64,000 bases of DNA from Bacteroidota bacterium (GTDB lineage: Bacteria; Bacteroidota; Bacteroidia; Bacteroidales; GCA-2711565): positions 1 to 64,000 of the forward strand of contig JAHIVC010000087.1 in assembly GCA_018816945.1 (NCBI GenBank). The letters run 5' to 3'. A program made the position numbers and the translations under genes. Within the stretch, counting starts at the first letter, position 1. The number at the start of each line of letters is the position of its first letter. Of this stretch, positions 54,823-63,365 are shown in pieces. The notes under the pieces were generated by a model, which was not told the DNA's origin, made no database searches, and saw only the letters and a list, made by a program, of their open reading frames with translations.

Positions 54823-56460
54823 ATGAGTAAAAGTGAATTAGATACTAAATTTAACGCTGGATATTATAATCTGTCTATACGTGCAAAGAATATCTTAAAA
54901 GATATTAAGTTAGGCACTTTTGAAGATTTCTATGAGCATTTTGTCCATGGATATAGTGTAGTAAACTTTCACAAAATTAGAAACTGTGGATCAAAAACCC
55001 AATTTGAATTAAGGAATTTTTATAATGAATTGGAAGAGTGCTATATAAAATCTGGCTTGCTTAGGGAAGAAGATACTACTGAAGAATATCTAGAAGAAAA
55101 AGTAGTTTTTAGCCTCAAAAAAAGACTAATTTTTAAAAAAAAGCTTCAATTGATTAGCATTAGGGCAATTAACATTCTTACACAATTAAAAGCTGCAAAT
55201 ATTTCAGGGTTTTATGACAATATTATCAGAAAAAAAAATAAAAATTTTATTCAAAATGTTAAAAACTGCGGTCAAAAAACACTTAACGAAATAAAAGAGT
55301 TTGAGTTAACAATCCTTGAACTTATTCACGACAAATCAATTAATAACGAAAGTGATGGAATATTAAGCGATTTGAAGGTATGGCTGTTTGAAAATGAAAA
55401 CTTTAGAGATGTTGAACTCAATATTATCCACAACTATTTAATGTTAGATCAAGGGGGGACAGCCAAGACTTATCAGGCTATTGGGACTGATCATGGACTA
55501 ACAAGAGAGAGAGTGCGACAAATAACAGAAAAAATACCTTTGAAAATTAAAAAAATCATTAATACCCTAAAGCAAAATTATAATTATGAAATATATTCTT
55601 ACTTTCAAGGGGATTGTTTAGAAGTTACTGAAAAGTTTGTTAAACAATTAAATACTTCTCAGGATACAAATTTCTCTAAAGCTTTTATCATTTTTGTGTT
55701 AAGCAGCATAGATCACCCTCAATATTCATTTGTAAATACTGAAAAGAAATTTAGGGACTATAACGGATTCTTTATTAGAAAGGATATTCCCTTTAATTCG
55801 GAGGAATGTTATAAATATCTTAAGGGGATTCATTCCAGAAGAAGGAAAAAGGATTTAGAAGTCCCTCTGAGAGATTTAATAGAATTTTGCAAGATTGGAG
55901 AGTTACTCGAGGAGGAAGGTACCTTAAATGAAGAACTTAATGAGATGGAAAATAGGATCATAAAAGTTTTTGGATTTATTGCAACAATTTTGAGTTCGGA
56001 GGAGAATGAGATATCCATAAATACTGAATCAATTATTTTTAAAAAGAATACCTATTACCTCATACATGAGCATATTGTTAAAATCCTAAACGAATTTAAC
56101 AAACCAATGCATTATGAAGATATATATAATGAGTGCATTAAAAGGGGAATTACTGCTACCTCACCATTGAGTGTTCATGCAACTTTAACTAGGAATACTG
56201 AAGTGTTCGGACTTAAAGGTCAAGGAAAATATGGTTTGCTTGAATGGGGAGGTTATTTTGGGAAAATTGGCGATGTCGCAGAAAGAAAAATTCGTGAATA
56301 TAATAAACCAATAGACCGAAAAGAATTAGAAGAGTTCTTGAGCAGAGAATTATACATATCTCAAAGTTCGATCAGTGTTGTACTGTTTAATTATGAACTA
56401 GAGAATCGTTTTGTCAAGCTTAAAAACGACAAAATAACATTAAGAGAATGGGATAAATAG
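54823..56460 (+). CDS. alpha-CTD-like, sigma region 4-like and HARE-HTH protein
   Basis: 545 residues without signal peptide. Two helix-hairpin-helix units resemble the RNA polymerase alpha C-terminal domain (about 16-70, LSIRAKNILKDIKLGTFEDF with IRNCGSKTQFEL; about 111-163, ISIRAINILTQLKAANISGF with VKNCGQKTLNEI). A sigma-70 region 4-like helix-turn-helix follows (about 203-245, GLTRERVRQITEKI). A HARE-HTH winged helix lies at about 412-475 (KPMHYEDIYNECIKRGITAT), and another winged-helix-like segment closes the protein. It should bind DNA and perhaps RNA polymerase. Six bp separate it from the next gene. Confidence 0.72.
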   Translation: MSKSELDTKFNAGYYNLSIRAKNILKDIKLGTFEDFYEHFVHGYSVVNFHKIRNCGSKTQFELRNFYNELEECYIKSGLLREEDTTEEYLEEKVVFSLKKRLIFKKKLQLISIRAINILTQLKAANISGFYDNIIRKKNKNFIQNVKNCGQKTLNEIKEFELTILELIHDKSINNESDGILSDLKVWLFENENFRDVELNIIHNYLMLDQGGTAKTYQAIGTDHGLTRERVRQITEKIPLKIKKIINTLKQNYNYEIYSYFQGDCLEVTEKFVKQLNTSQDTNFSKAFIIFVLSSIDHPQYSFVNTEKKFRDYNGFFIRKDIPFNSEECYKYLKGIHSRRRKKDLEVPLRDLIEFCKIGELLEEEGTLNEELNEMENRIIKVFGFIATILSSEENEISINTESIIFKKNTYYLIHEHIVKILNEFNKPMHYEDIYNECIKRGITATSPLSVHATLTRNTEVFGLKGQGKYGLLEWGGYFGKIGDVAERKIREYNKPIDRKELEEFLSRELYISQSSISVVLFNYELENRFVKLKNDKITLREWDK

Positions 56461-56466
56461 AAATAT

Positions 56467-57129
56467 ATGGACAAGTTAGTTAGATTAAAATTAGCATCTG
56501 AAATTCAGATTGAGCAACTCAAAAAGTTATCAACTGAGAATTTAATAATTTGGATCATAGGCAAAAGTGAAATTGATAAAATAAAATTGACAATAGAAGA
56601 GATAACAATAGAATGTTGGTTGATTAATCCCCAAAAGCACTCAATGAGATGTTATGAGCAGTTCCCTGACACAGGTGTTGTAACAAAAAGAGTTTACGAA
56701 ATGAAGGGCAAGAAAGGAATGTTAAATGGAACTATACGAAGTGGATTTTTCTTGACTGAGATATCTAAGTCTAAATTTGCTGATATTGACTCGTTAGTTA
56801 ATTTTGGAGTAATATTAAATTCTAAATCGAAGTTTTCAGCTGATAGATCACTAAGTTCAATTGATGAAGCACCTTATAAAAGGCTTAGAAGAACACCAGC
56901 GTATTTAAAATTTGAAAAAAATAGAATCAGTGAACTTGTCGAAACAGATTATCTATATTTCTATGGCATCACTTGGCATACTAAGCCATCTATTGTTCAA
57001 AATAAAATTAAAAATATTGACTCCATTGTGGATAGATTTGCCAAAAAGGACATCATATTAAAAAATATACACATTTTTCTGAATGATAAATTTGGTTACG
57101 TTAAGGAAAAACTATTAAAGACAAACTAA
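56467..57129 (+). CDS. winged-helix-like protein of the GHKL operon
   Basis: 220 residues. The middle (about 40-100) reads like a winged helix: LTIEEITIECWLINPQKHS, EQFPDTGVVTKRVYEMKGK, then GTIRSGFFLTE as the wing, a pattern I associate with DNA-binding modules near restriction-type enzymes. The C-terminal 100 residues are helical with a YLYFYGITWHT segment. I do not recognise a named family. It is sandwiched between the sigma/HARE-like gene and the GHKL ATPase gene with 6-bp and 1-bp gaps, so it is surely part of the same functional unit. Confidence 0.6.
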   Translation: MDKLVRLKLASEIQIEQLKKLSTENLIIWIIGKSEIDKIKLTIEEITIECWLINPQKHSMRCYEQFPDTGVVTKRVYEMKGKKGMLNGTIRSGFFLTEISKSKFADIDSLVNFGVILNSKSKFSADRSLSSIDEAPYKRLRRTPAYLKFEKNRISELVETDYLYFYGITWHTKPSIVQNKIKNIDSIVDRFAKKDIILKNIHIFLNDKFGYVKEKLLKTN

Positions 57130-57130
57130 A

Positions 57131-58900
57131 ATGGTTATAGAAGTTAAAGAATCAGAAGTTCCTGTCAATTTCGGGAAATTATTAGAAACTCAATTGAAAA
57201 AATGGCAGGGTGGTGGACATCATCCAAGAGGAATCGCGGAATATATTTCAAACTCATCTGATTCATATGGAAGATTGAAACAATTTTCAAATCAAAAGAT
57301 AGAGGTTGAGATCTATTCTAGAACAGGTAAGGCAATTGATAAACTTATTGTTCGAGACTATGCTGAAGGGATGTCTTTTGATGATTTAGAGAATAAATTC
57401 TTTAAATATTTTGAAAGTTTTAGTGGCAGAGAAAAAGGAGAAAAGGTAACAGGGAGATTTGGAACAGGAGGTAAGGCTTATGCTATTATGAATTTTAGAG
57501 ATTGTTGGATAAATTCTATTAAAGATGGAAAAGAATGTAGGGCTTGGTTTAAATGGAATTATCAAAATAAGACTATTGTTCGAGGATATAATAAGGGTGG
57601 TTATAGAGATAGAGAAACTTATGAGAATAATGGGACAACTGTTTTTCTTGAAAGCAGTTTGAAGGTTAGTCTTCCATTAGATGAATTTATTCAACATCTT
57701 GAGAAGTTAGAACGAAATAGACACATTTTAAAAAGCCACCAAGTAAGTTTTAAAATAATAAGGAAAAAAACTACTGATTCGGTCATTCTTAGATATGATG
57801 AGCCTGATTCAGACACTGCTGTAGACAAATGGACTTTCAAGCTACCACCCAATTTGATAAATGGAACTGATTTTGATAATTATCTCCACATAAGATTCTT
57901 CGAAAAACCCATTGGTGAAAATGCATTTATTGATTTAACAGATGGAATTTCTAGCGTTGCAGACTTAGTAGCTTCAAACTATGATTCCCGACCTTTCTCA
58001 AAGTATATTAATGGCACTCTAGTTATAACAAAATTAATTGATTCAGTTGCAATAAAGGAGAATAGAAGAGGCTTAGAAGAAGGTGATGATCTTACAATAG
58101 AAATCGAAAGCTTTCTTAAAGAGAAAATTAATGAAGTAATTAATTGTATTGAAGATCATCAAAAAGAGAAAGACAAACTCAAAAGAATTAATGCGGTTAA
58201 TGAGAAACTAAACGAACTGAGTAAGTTTCTTAATAAGCAAGATTTAAAATTCAGAGTCGAACTAAAAGAAATGAAGAGAAGGTTTAATCATGAAGATGAA
58301 ACTTCTAGTGAAAATAATACAAATCAAACTTGGGAGGGTGATAGCCAATCTGTTTTTAGAAAACCAACAGAAAGTGATGCAGAAGAATTATTAGTCAAAG
58401 GAACATGGGTTCAACCAAGAGATGATGAAAGCTCTGTTGATCCTAAGCATTATGATAATGCTGAATTTTTACCAAGTGATGATGGTAAGGATTTAGCAGT
58501 AAAAGTTGGATCAAAATCTAAGGTTCCTGCTAAAAAAATCAGAGAGAAGAAAGGTCTTCAGGTTTTAATGTCAAATGACTTAAAGAATCCTGATAGTCCT
58601 ACATTTACAGAATTTGATGACCCAGTCAGTGATAGAGACATGTACTCAATTGGAGTCATTTGGATAAATGCTGTTCATCCAATTATTGTAAAGTATGGTG
58701 ATGGTAAGGAAAATGAAGTTGTAAGAAATGAAAATATTGCAAATTTTGTTTTATTAATTGTATCACAATATTACGCCCAAAAAGAAGCTGAAACTCAACC
58801 TGAAGATGAACGGGATGATATTTTAATACTTTTTAGAAAGCATTTTTTTAAACTGCAATTAGAAATTAGAGTTGACCGAGAGATTAATTATTTTGATTGA
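57131..58900 (+). CDS. GHKL (MORC/Hsp90-like) ATPase
   Basis: 589 residues. The Bergerat ATP-binding fold is readable: motif N1 around E37-x3-N41-x2-D44 (GIAEYISNSSDSYG), N2 DYAEGMS (76-82), N3 GRFGTGGKAYA (108-118), and the late Thr in NGTTVFL. This resembles MORC, Hsp90 and MutL ATPases more than histidine kinases, as no dimerisation His is seen. A coiled coil (about 325-395), a charged linker and a C-terminal helical domain follow. ATP-driven dimer clamping on DNA or on the partner proteins is a reasonable inference. It is the last gene of the operon. Confidence 0.75.
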   Translation: MVIEVKESEVPVNFGKLLETQLKKWQGGGHHPRGIAEYISNSSDSYGRLKQFSNQKIEVEIYSRTGKAIDKLIVRDYAEGMSFDDLENKFFKYFESFSGREKGEKVTGRFGTGGKAYAIMNFRDCWINSIKDGKECRAWFKWNYQNKTIVRGYNKGGYRDRETYENNGTTVFLESSLKVSLPLDEFIQHLEKLERNRHILKSHQVSFKIIRKKTTDSVILRYDEPDSDTAVDKWTFKLPPNLINGTDFDNYLHIRFFEKPIGENAFIDLTDGISSVADLVASNYDSRPFSKYINGTLVITKLIDSVAIKENRRGLEEGDDLTIEIESFLKEKINEVINCIEDHQKEKDKLKRINAVNEKLNELSKFLNKQDLKFRVELKEMKRRFNHEDETSSENNTNQTWEGDSQSVFRKPTESDAEELLVKGTWVQPRDDESSVDPKHYDNAEFLPSDDGKDLAVKVGSKSKVPAKKIREKKGLQVLMSNDLKNPDSPTFTEFDDPVSDRDMYSIGVIWINAVHPIIVKYGDGKENEVVRNENIANFVLLIVSQYYAQKEAETQPEDERDDILILFRKHFFKLQLEIRVDREINYFD

Positions 58901-59049
58901 TCAGAATTGTGATTATTTTAAATCATATCACTCGCTAGCGGACATTCATTCCGTGATACATTGTTACCCTGTTAGGTTGAGGTTTTATACTCAACCGAAA
59001 TATTTAATACAGGCCGTGCCTGTAGGTCACAAATCTAATACGTTTTCCA

Positions 59050-59215
59050 ACGAAAGTTAAGAAAAATAAATCAACTAACGATTCCGGCCCTGCATAATTT
59101 CTGTTACTCGAATATAGGCAATCTTCAGAATTAATAACAAGACCCATTCGCATCGGATTATAATGAATATAATTAATCTTTTGCGCAATCCATTTTCTTT
59201 GCGAATATCTTAAAA
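59050..59215 (-). pseudogene. REP-associated tyrosine transposase (RAYT, Y1_Tnp) 3' remnant
   Basis: The minus strand encodes KINYIHYNPMRMGLVINSED, then LYSSNRNYAG, the highly conserved end of IS200-like REP-associated transposases. The HUH catalytic domain and the tyrosine are absent, so this is only a tail. The frame runs on past the normal end before stopping. Confidence 0.75.
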
Positions 59216-59231
59216 CAAAAAGGAAAAAATT

Positions 59232-59262
59232 TTTGACCGGAATCAAAATTCGGTTAATTTTG
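59232..59262 (+). promoter_or_regulatory. promoter of tRNA-Gly
   Basis: TTTG at 59232-59235 and TAATTTTG at 59255-59262, 19 bp apart, fit the Bacteroidetes promoter; transcription would begin at about the mature tRNA 5' end. Confidence 0.65.
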
Positions 59263-59269
59263 CAAATAT

Positions 59270-59342
59270 GCGGCAGTAGCTCAGTTGGTAGAGCATCAGC
59301 TTCCCAAGCTGAGGGTCGTGGGTTCGAGCCCCATTTGCCGCT
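59270..59342 (+). tRNA. tRNA-Gly (anticodon CCC)
   Basis: A full cloverleaf can be drawn: acceptor GCGGCAG/TTGCCGC with one G-T pair, D-arm AGCTCAGTTGGTAGAGC, anticodon stem TCAGC/GCTGA enclosing TTCCCAA, and T-arm GTGGGTTCGAGCCCCAT. The anticodon is CCC. No CCA is encoded, as is common in this phylum. Confidence 0.95.
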
Positions 59343-59526
59343 CTCAAACGTGTGTTATTCATTGAGTAATTTTTATTCATCTATCAATTATAAACATTCA
59401 AATGTATTTGCTAACTTCGAAATGACCAAATATCATGCTGAATTTTGAATGTAAAATAGTAATATAGCATTAATTATAAATAATTTAAGATAAATTTGTT
59501 TTATGATCATCACTAAACCCAATCTC

Positions 59527-60021
59527 ATGGAAAATTCATATACGATCCTTATTCCCGAGGATACAATCATTGAAGGATTTATTAAAACCAAGAAATCCTT
59601 TAAAATAAAGAGTAATTTTCATGGAACCTTGCTTTCGCTTGAGAAAATCACCATTGATGAAACATCAAAGGTAATTGGTGATATCGTTTGTTCTGAATTG
59701 GTTATCAGTGGTGGCTTTGAAGGTAATATCTATTGCACCGGAAAACTGACTGTAATTGGTAAATCAACCATCAAGGGGCATGTATTTACAAAATTATTTC
59801 AGAATGAATCAGATTGCGATTTGAATTGCTTTATTCAAATCCCTAACAATGCAGTGATAAATAGCATTCAGGATATTTTGATGAATATCGATGCTGCAAC
59901 AAAACTCTCTACCGATAGCAATCTAAAAAAGATAATTACGCTATTTCAGGAGAATGTTTTTACTGCAGGGAAAAAACAAAATCAAAACCCGGCAATCGTT
60001 CCAATAGTTGAGTCTGCTTAA
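59527..60021 (+). CDS. bactofilin-like polymer-forming protein
   Basis: 164 residues from the ATG at 59527. A bactofilin beta-helix core is visible (about 10-105): TIIEGFIKTKKSFKIKSNFH, GDIVCSELVISGGFEGNIYC, GKLTVIGKSTIKGHVFT. A longer helical C-terminal tail follows. Bactofilins form non-polar filaments that organise envelope processes. An ATG at 59503 is possible, but a TAAATTTG box at 59491-59498 would place transcription start at about 59505, favouring 59527. Confidence 0.75.
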   Translation: MENSYTILIPEDTIIEGFIKTKKSFKIKSNFHGTLLSLEKITIDETSKVIGDIVCSELVISGGFEGNIYCTGKLTVIGKSTIKGHVFTKLFQNESDCDLNCFIQIPNNAVINSIQDILMNIDAATKLSTDSNLKKIITLFQENVFTAGKKQNQNPAIVPIVESA

Positions 60022-60345
60022 GTTGATTCAGTTTCCAAACACTTACAAAACTTTTACAATAATAACTCACTCAAGTTTCGCGTGTAATTTTCTGAACTTT
60101 TATATCTGATAGTCAATAAAATATAATTTAATTTTAACCTTTGTGTCACTTTGTGTCTTCTTTGAGGTTCTTAGTGGCATAGCTAATAAGTTGCTACGCA
60201 GAGCTGCACAAAGAAGTCACAGAGATACACAAAGAGAATTTTTGAATAGGAATGGAGTATGTAATTAGCTGTATATCAATAACAATTATGCTTAATAAAA
60301 AAATTATCTGATTTTCACTAAATAGGTTTAACCACGAAACTTAAG
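60022..60345. other. intergenic region with a 96-bp inverted-repeat element
   Basis: No gene is seen. Positions 60139-60164 and 60209-60234 form a 26-bp imperfect inverted repeat built from TTTGTGTC/CTTCTTTG and CAAAGAAG/ACACAAAG. The same type of TTTGTGTC-rich element is common between Bacteroidetes genes. The rest is A+T-rich spacer between convergent genes. Confidence 0.5.
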
Positions 60346-62730
60346 TTACTCATACTTCAGCGATTCTGACGGGTTTGCCCTTGCAGCTTTAATTGTTATT
60401 ATACCTACCGTTATGATTGCAATAAACAGGGCCAAAATTGCCCCTGAAGCAAACATCCACAAAGCAATTTCAGTGCGATAAACAAATTTATCGAGCCATT
60501 TATCCATGGCATAATATGAAAGCGGAAAAGCTAAAACTGCTGCAATTAATACCCATTTTGATAAATTATAGATAAACATTTTAACGATACTTCCCTCCGA
60601 AGCCCCCATCACCTTTCGTATTCCAATTTCTCTAATTTTTTGTTGAATAGTGTAAGAGGTTAATGCGAATAAGCCAAGCATGGAAATAATAATGGATAAA
60701 ATAGCGGCATAAGTGATTAGCTGATTTACTTTTTCTTCCTTCTCATACAAATTACTGTAATATTGATCGATAAACTGGTAGCTAAAAGTATAATTTGGAT
60801 CCAGCTTTTGAAATAGTTGTTCAATTTCCTGAATGGTTTTTGATAAGTCCTTGCTTTGCAATTTAATCGAAATATAATTAAACCCTGAGTTGTTTAAGGC
60901 ATATCCAAAAGGTTCAATCGCATTGTGAAGTGAGAGATAATTAAAATCCCTGAAAACACCAATTACCTGCATCGTATCGAATGTAACCACTAATTTTTGG
61001 TCGATGGGGTGTTCAAGTCCCAGTTTTTTAACAGTAGTTTCATTGATGAGCAACTTATCATAATCCGTTTTCATTTCGTCCGAAAAATCGCGGCCCTCAA
61101 TAATTTCCATTCCATAGGTGTTTAAAAAGCCGGTCTGAATCCTCCCAATATTAAAAACAATGGAGGACGATGCATCCTCACCCAGTTTAAAAAGTGCCTC
61201 TACATTTTGATTTCTGCCCGGAACATACTGCGATGCAGCTACCGATAAAACATTCGGATTTGCCTGTAAATCAGCTTTTATTGACTTATATGAATTGTGA
61301 ATGGTATTGGTAAGTTTATTCACAACCATTACCTGATCTTTATTAAATCCTAAATCTTTGTTTTTTAAAAAGTTTACCTGAGTATACAACAGGGCCAAAT
61401 TAACCAACAAAAAGATTGCTATCGCAAACTGAAACACCACCAAAACCTTTCGTAATAAACTATTTTTATGGGTGGACGATTTACCGCCTTTTAATGCTTT
61501 TATTGGCAAAAATCCGGATAAATAGAAAGCCGGGTATGCCCCCGACAGCACTCCCAAGGATAATACCCCGGATATCATCAGCACAAAAACCATCGGATCG
61601 CTCCAATAAGGAATAATGATCGGGCTATCCATCAATTGCCTGAATGGGTTGATCATTAATTCAGACAATCCAAGGGCAAGTAAAAATGCAATAAAAGAGA
61701 CGATCATGGATTCTCCAATAAACTGTCGGAATAAATGGCTCTTATACGCGCCCATTACTTTACGTAATCCAATTTCTTTCGCCCGGGTTTCTGAATTTGC
61801 AGTAACAAGGTTTACAAAATTTACAATGGCTATGAGGACAATAAAAATACAGAGTGCTGAAAAAATATAAACATTATTAATATCACCACCATCTTCCATT
61901 TCCATACTGGTATGTGATTTAAGATGGATATCGCCCAAGGGTTGCAAAACGGTTTTTATTGTGAGACCAAGCGATTTAAAGCGCTCATTTGCAGCTTCTT
62001 TAATCAATTCGTTTAACTTTGCTTCAACCTTTACTTTATCCACTTTTTCATTACAGGTCAAATAAGTAAAAAAACTGAACCCATTCCGTTTGGCAATATC
62101 ATTTTTTTCATTACTCACGGTAACGAATGATCCAAGCATATCAAAATAAAAATGAGAACTCACCGGTACTTTTTCTACAATTCCGGTAATCTTGTAGTTT
62201 TCATCCCAAAAACGAATCGATTGGTTAAAGGCATCTGCCTCCCCAAAAAGTCTCTTGGCATATTCATTTGTTATAACTATTGAATTGGGCTGTGTTAAGG
62301 CAGTACTTGGATTACCTGCAATAAAATGAAGCGTAAATATATCAAAGAAACTTGAATCGACCCACATCAATTCGTTATCGGAAAATTTTTGGTCATTATA
62401 CTCAACTTCAGGATTGCGATTGGCATAAATCCGGCTTATTGCCCCAACTTCAGGAATCCGATCTTTGATCATTGGGGCCACGGTTCCCAATGTTACCGGC
62501 CCTTCAACACTCGAGCCATTTGGGAGGGTAATATTCGAATACAATCGATAGATCTCTCCATAATTTGTATTGTATCGATCATAGCTTAATTCAAAATAAA
62601 CATAGGAAGCTATTAAAAAGGTAGCCGCCAAACCAATAGCTAAGCCAAATACATTAGTTAATGAATGTAGTTTATGCCTGAACATATTTCGCAATGCAAT
62701 TTTAAAAAAATTCTGAATCATGATATACAT
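60346..62730 (-). CDS. FtsX-like ABC transporter permease (MacB type)
   Basis: 794 residues with the same plan as the protein at 30968: one N-terminal helix (FGLAIGLAATFLIASYVY), a periplasmic MacB-PCD domain, three central helices, a second periplasmic domain and three C-terminal helices. The two FtsX motifs read EIGLRKVMGAYKSHLFRQFI and EIGIRKVMGASEGSIVKMFI, and the protein ends NPSESLKYE. It needs a separate ATPase, which is not in the window. It is an alternate-strand singleton, so not in an operon with its neighbours. Start could also be M4. Confidence 0.9.
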   Translation of the reverse strand: MYIMIQNFFKIALRNMFRHKLHSLTNVFGLAIGLAATFLIASYVYFELSYDRYNTNYGEIYRLYSNITLPNGSSVEGPVTLGTVAPMIKDRIPEVGAISRIYANRNPEVEYNDQKFSDNELMWVDSSFFDIFTLHFIAGNPSTALTQPNSIVITNEYAKRLFGEADAFNQSIRFWDENYKITGIVEKVPVSSHFYFDMLGSFVTVSNEKNDIAKRNGFSFFTYLTCNEKVDKVKVEAKLNELIKEAANERFKSLGLTIKTVLQPLGDIHLKSHTSMEMEDGGDINNVYIFSALCIFIVLIAIVNFVNLVTANSETRAKEIGLRKVMGAYKSHLFRQFIGESMIVSFIAFLLALGLSELMINPFRQLMDSPIIIPYWSDPMVFVLMISGVLSLGVLSGAYPAFYLSGFLPIKALKGGKSSTHKNSLLRKVLVVFQFAIAIFLLVNLALLYTQVNFLKNKDLGFNKDQVMVVNKLTNTIHNSYKSIKADLQANPNVLSVAASQYVPGRNQNVEALFKLGEDASSSIVFNIGRIQTGFLNTYGMEIIEGRDFSDEMKTDYDKLLINETTVKKLGLEHPIDQKLVVTFDTMQVIGVFRDFNYLSLHNAIEPFGYALNNSGFNYISIKLQSKDLSKTIQEIEQLFQKLDPNYTFSYQFIDQYYSNLYEKEEKVNQLITYAAILSIIISMLGLFALTSYTIQQKIREIGIRKVMGASEGSIVKMFIYNLSKWVLIAAVLAFPLSYYAMDKWLDKFVYRTEIALWMFASGAILALFIAIITVGIITIKAARANPSESLKYE

Positions 62731-62867
62731 TTTAACGGTCCATTCGTTAGACGCTCACAGATTTAAAATGTTACTCACTAAAATTTAAACGATGTTTTTA
62801 ATTTTGAATCTTGATTGAATCTATTTAACTTTACCCGATATGAAGCTAATGACCTAACATTTAATTC

Positions 62868-63365
62868 ATGCCGAAAAAAGAAAACTTTTACGAAAATCAA
62901 AAAGTCAGGCAATGGTGGATTTGGCTGATCGTTGTCACAATAAACATGCTTTTCATTTTTGGATTCATTCAGCAAATCATTTTAGGACAGCCACTTGGCG
63001 ACAAACCAATCGACAATACGATTCTGATCCTGCTCACCATTTTGGTGTTTTTTTTCTTTTTATTACTTTCGACTTGTTCCTTAAAAACAAGAATAACCAA
63101 GAAATGGATTTACATAAAATACTTTCCTTTTCATTGGGTGTATAAATCGTATAAACGGGAGAAGATAACTAAAATAGAAATCATAAAATATGACCCGATA
63201 CGTGAATTTGGCGGCTGGGGAATTCGTACCGGTTTCTTTCGAAAGAGAATGGTGTATAATATATCGGGCAAACAAGGAATTTTAGTCGAGTTTGAAAATG
63301 GGAAGAAAATCATTATAGGTACCAGAAAAGCAGAAGAAATTTCTAAAATCCTTAAAAAACCATGA
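62868..63365 (+). CDS. DUF6141-like two-helix membrane protein
   Basis: 165 residues with two transmembrane helices (about 17-38, WWIWLIVVTINMLFIFGFIQ; about 51-68) and a cytoplasmic beta-rich, PH-like domain (KRMVYNISGKQGILVEFENG, then KIIIGTRKAEEISKIL) typical of DUF6141 proteins. It is divergent from the permease gene (137-bp gap) and overlaps the following gene by 4 bp (ATGA), so the two form an operon. Function unknown. Confidence 0.7.
   Translation: MPKKENFYENQKVRQWWIWLIVVTINMLFIFGFIQQIILGQPLGDKPIDNTILILLTILVFFFFLLLSTCSLKTRITKKWIYIKYFPFHWVYKSYKREKITKIEIIKYDPIREFGGWGIRTGFFRKRMVYNISGKQGILVEFENGKKIIIGTRKAEEISKILKKP

Larger units (their letters stand above)
58901..59269. other. REP-like hairpins and spacer before tRNA-Gly
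   Basis: This gap holds CGCTAGCG (58933-58940), GGTTGAG/CTCAACC (58975-58981 and 58990-58996) and CAGGC/GCCTG (59010-59022), then a transposase remnant on the minus strand. Palindromes beside a RAYT remnant fit the REP/RAYT relationship. Confidence 0.5.

Noticed and set aside
59233-59448. 71-residue gene over the tRNA
   Set aside because: The frame spans tRNA-Gly and is only a translation of it.
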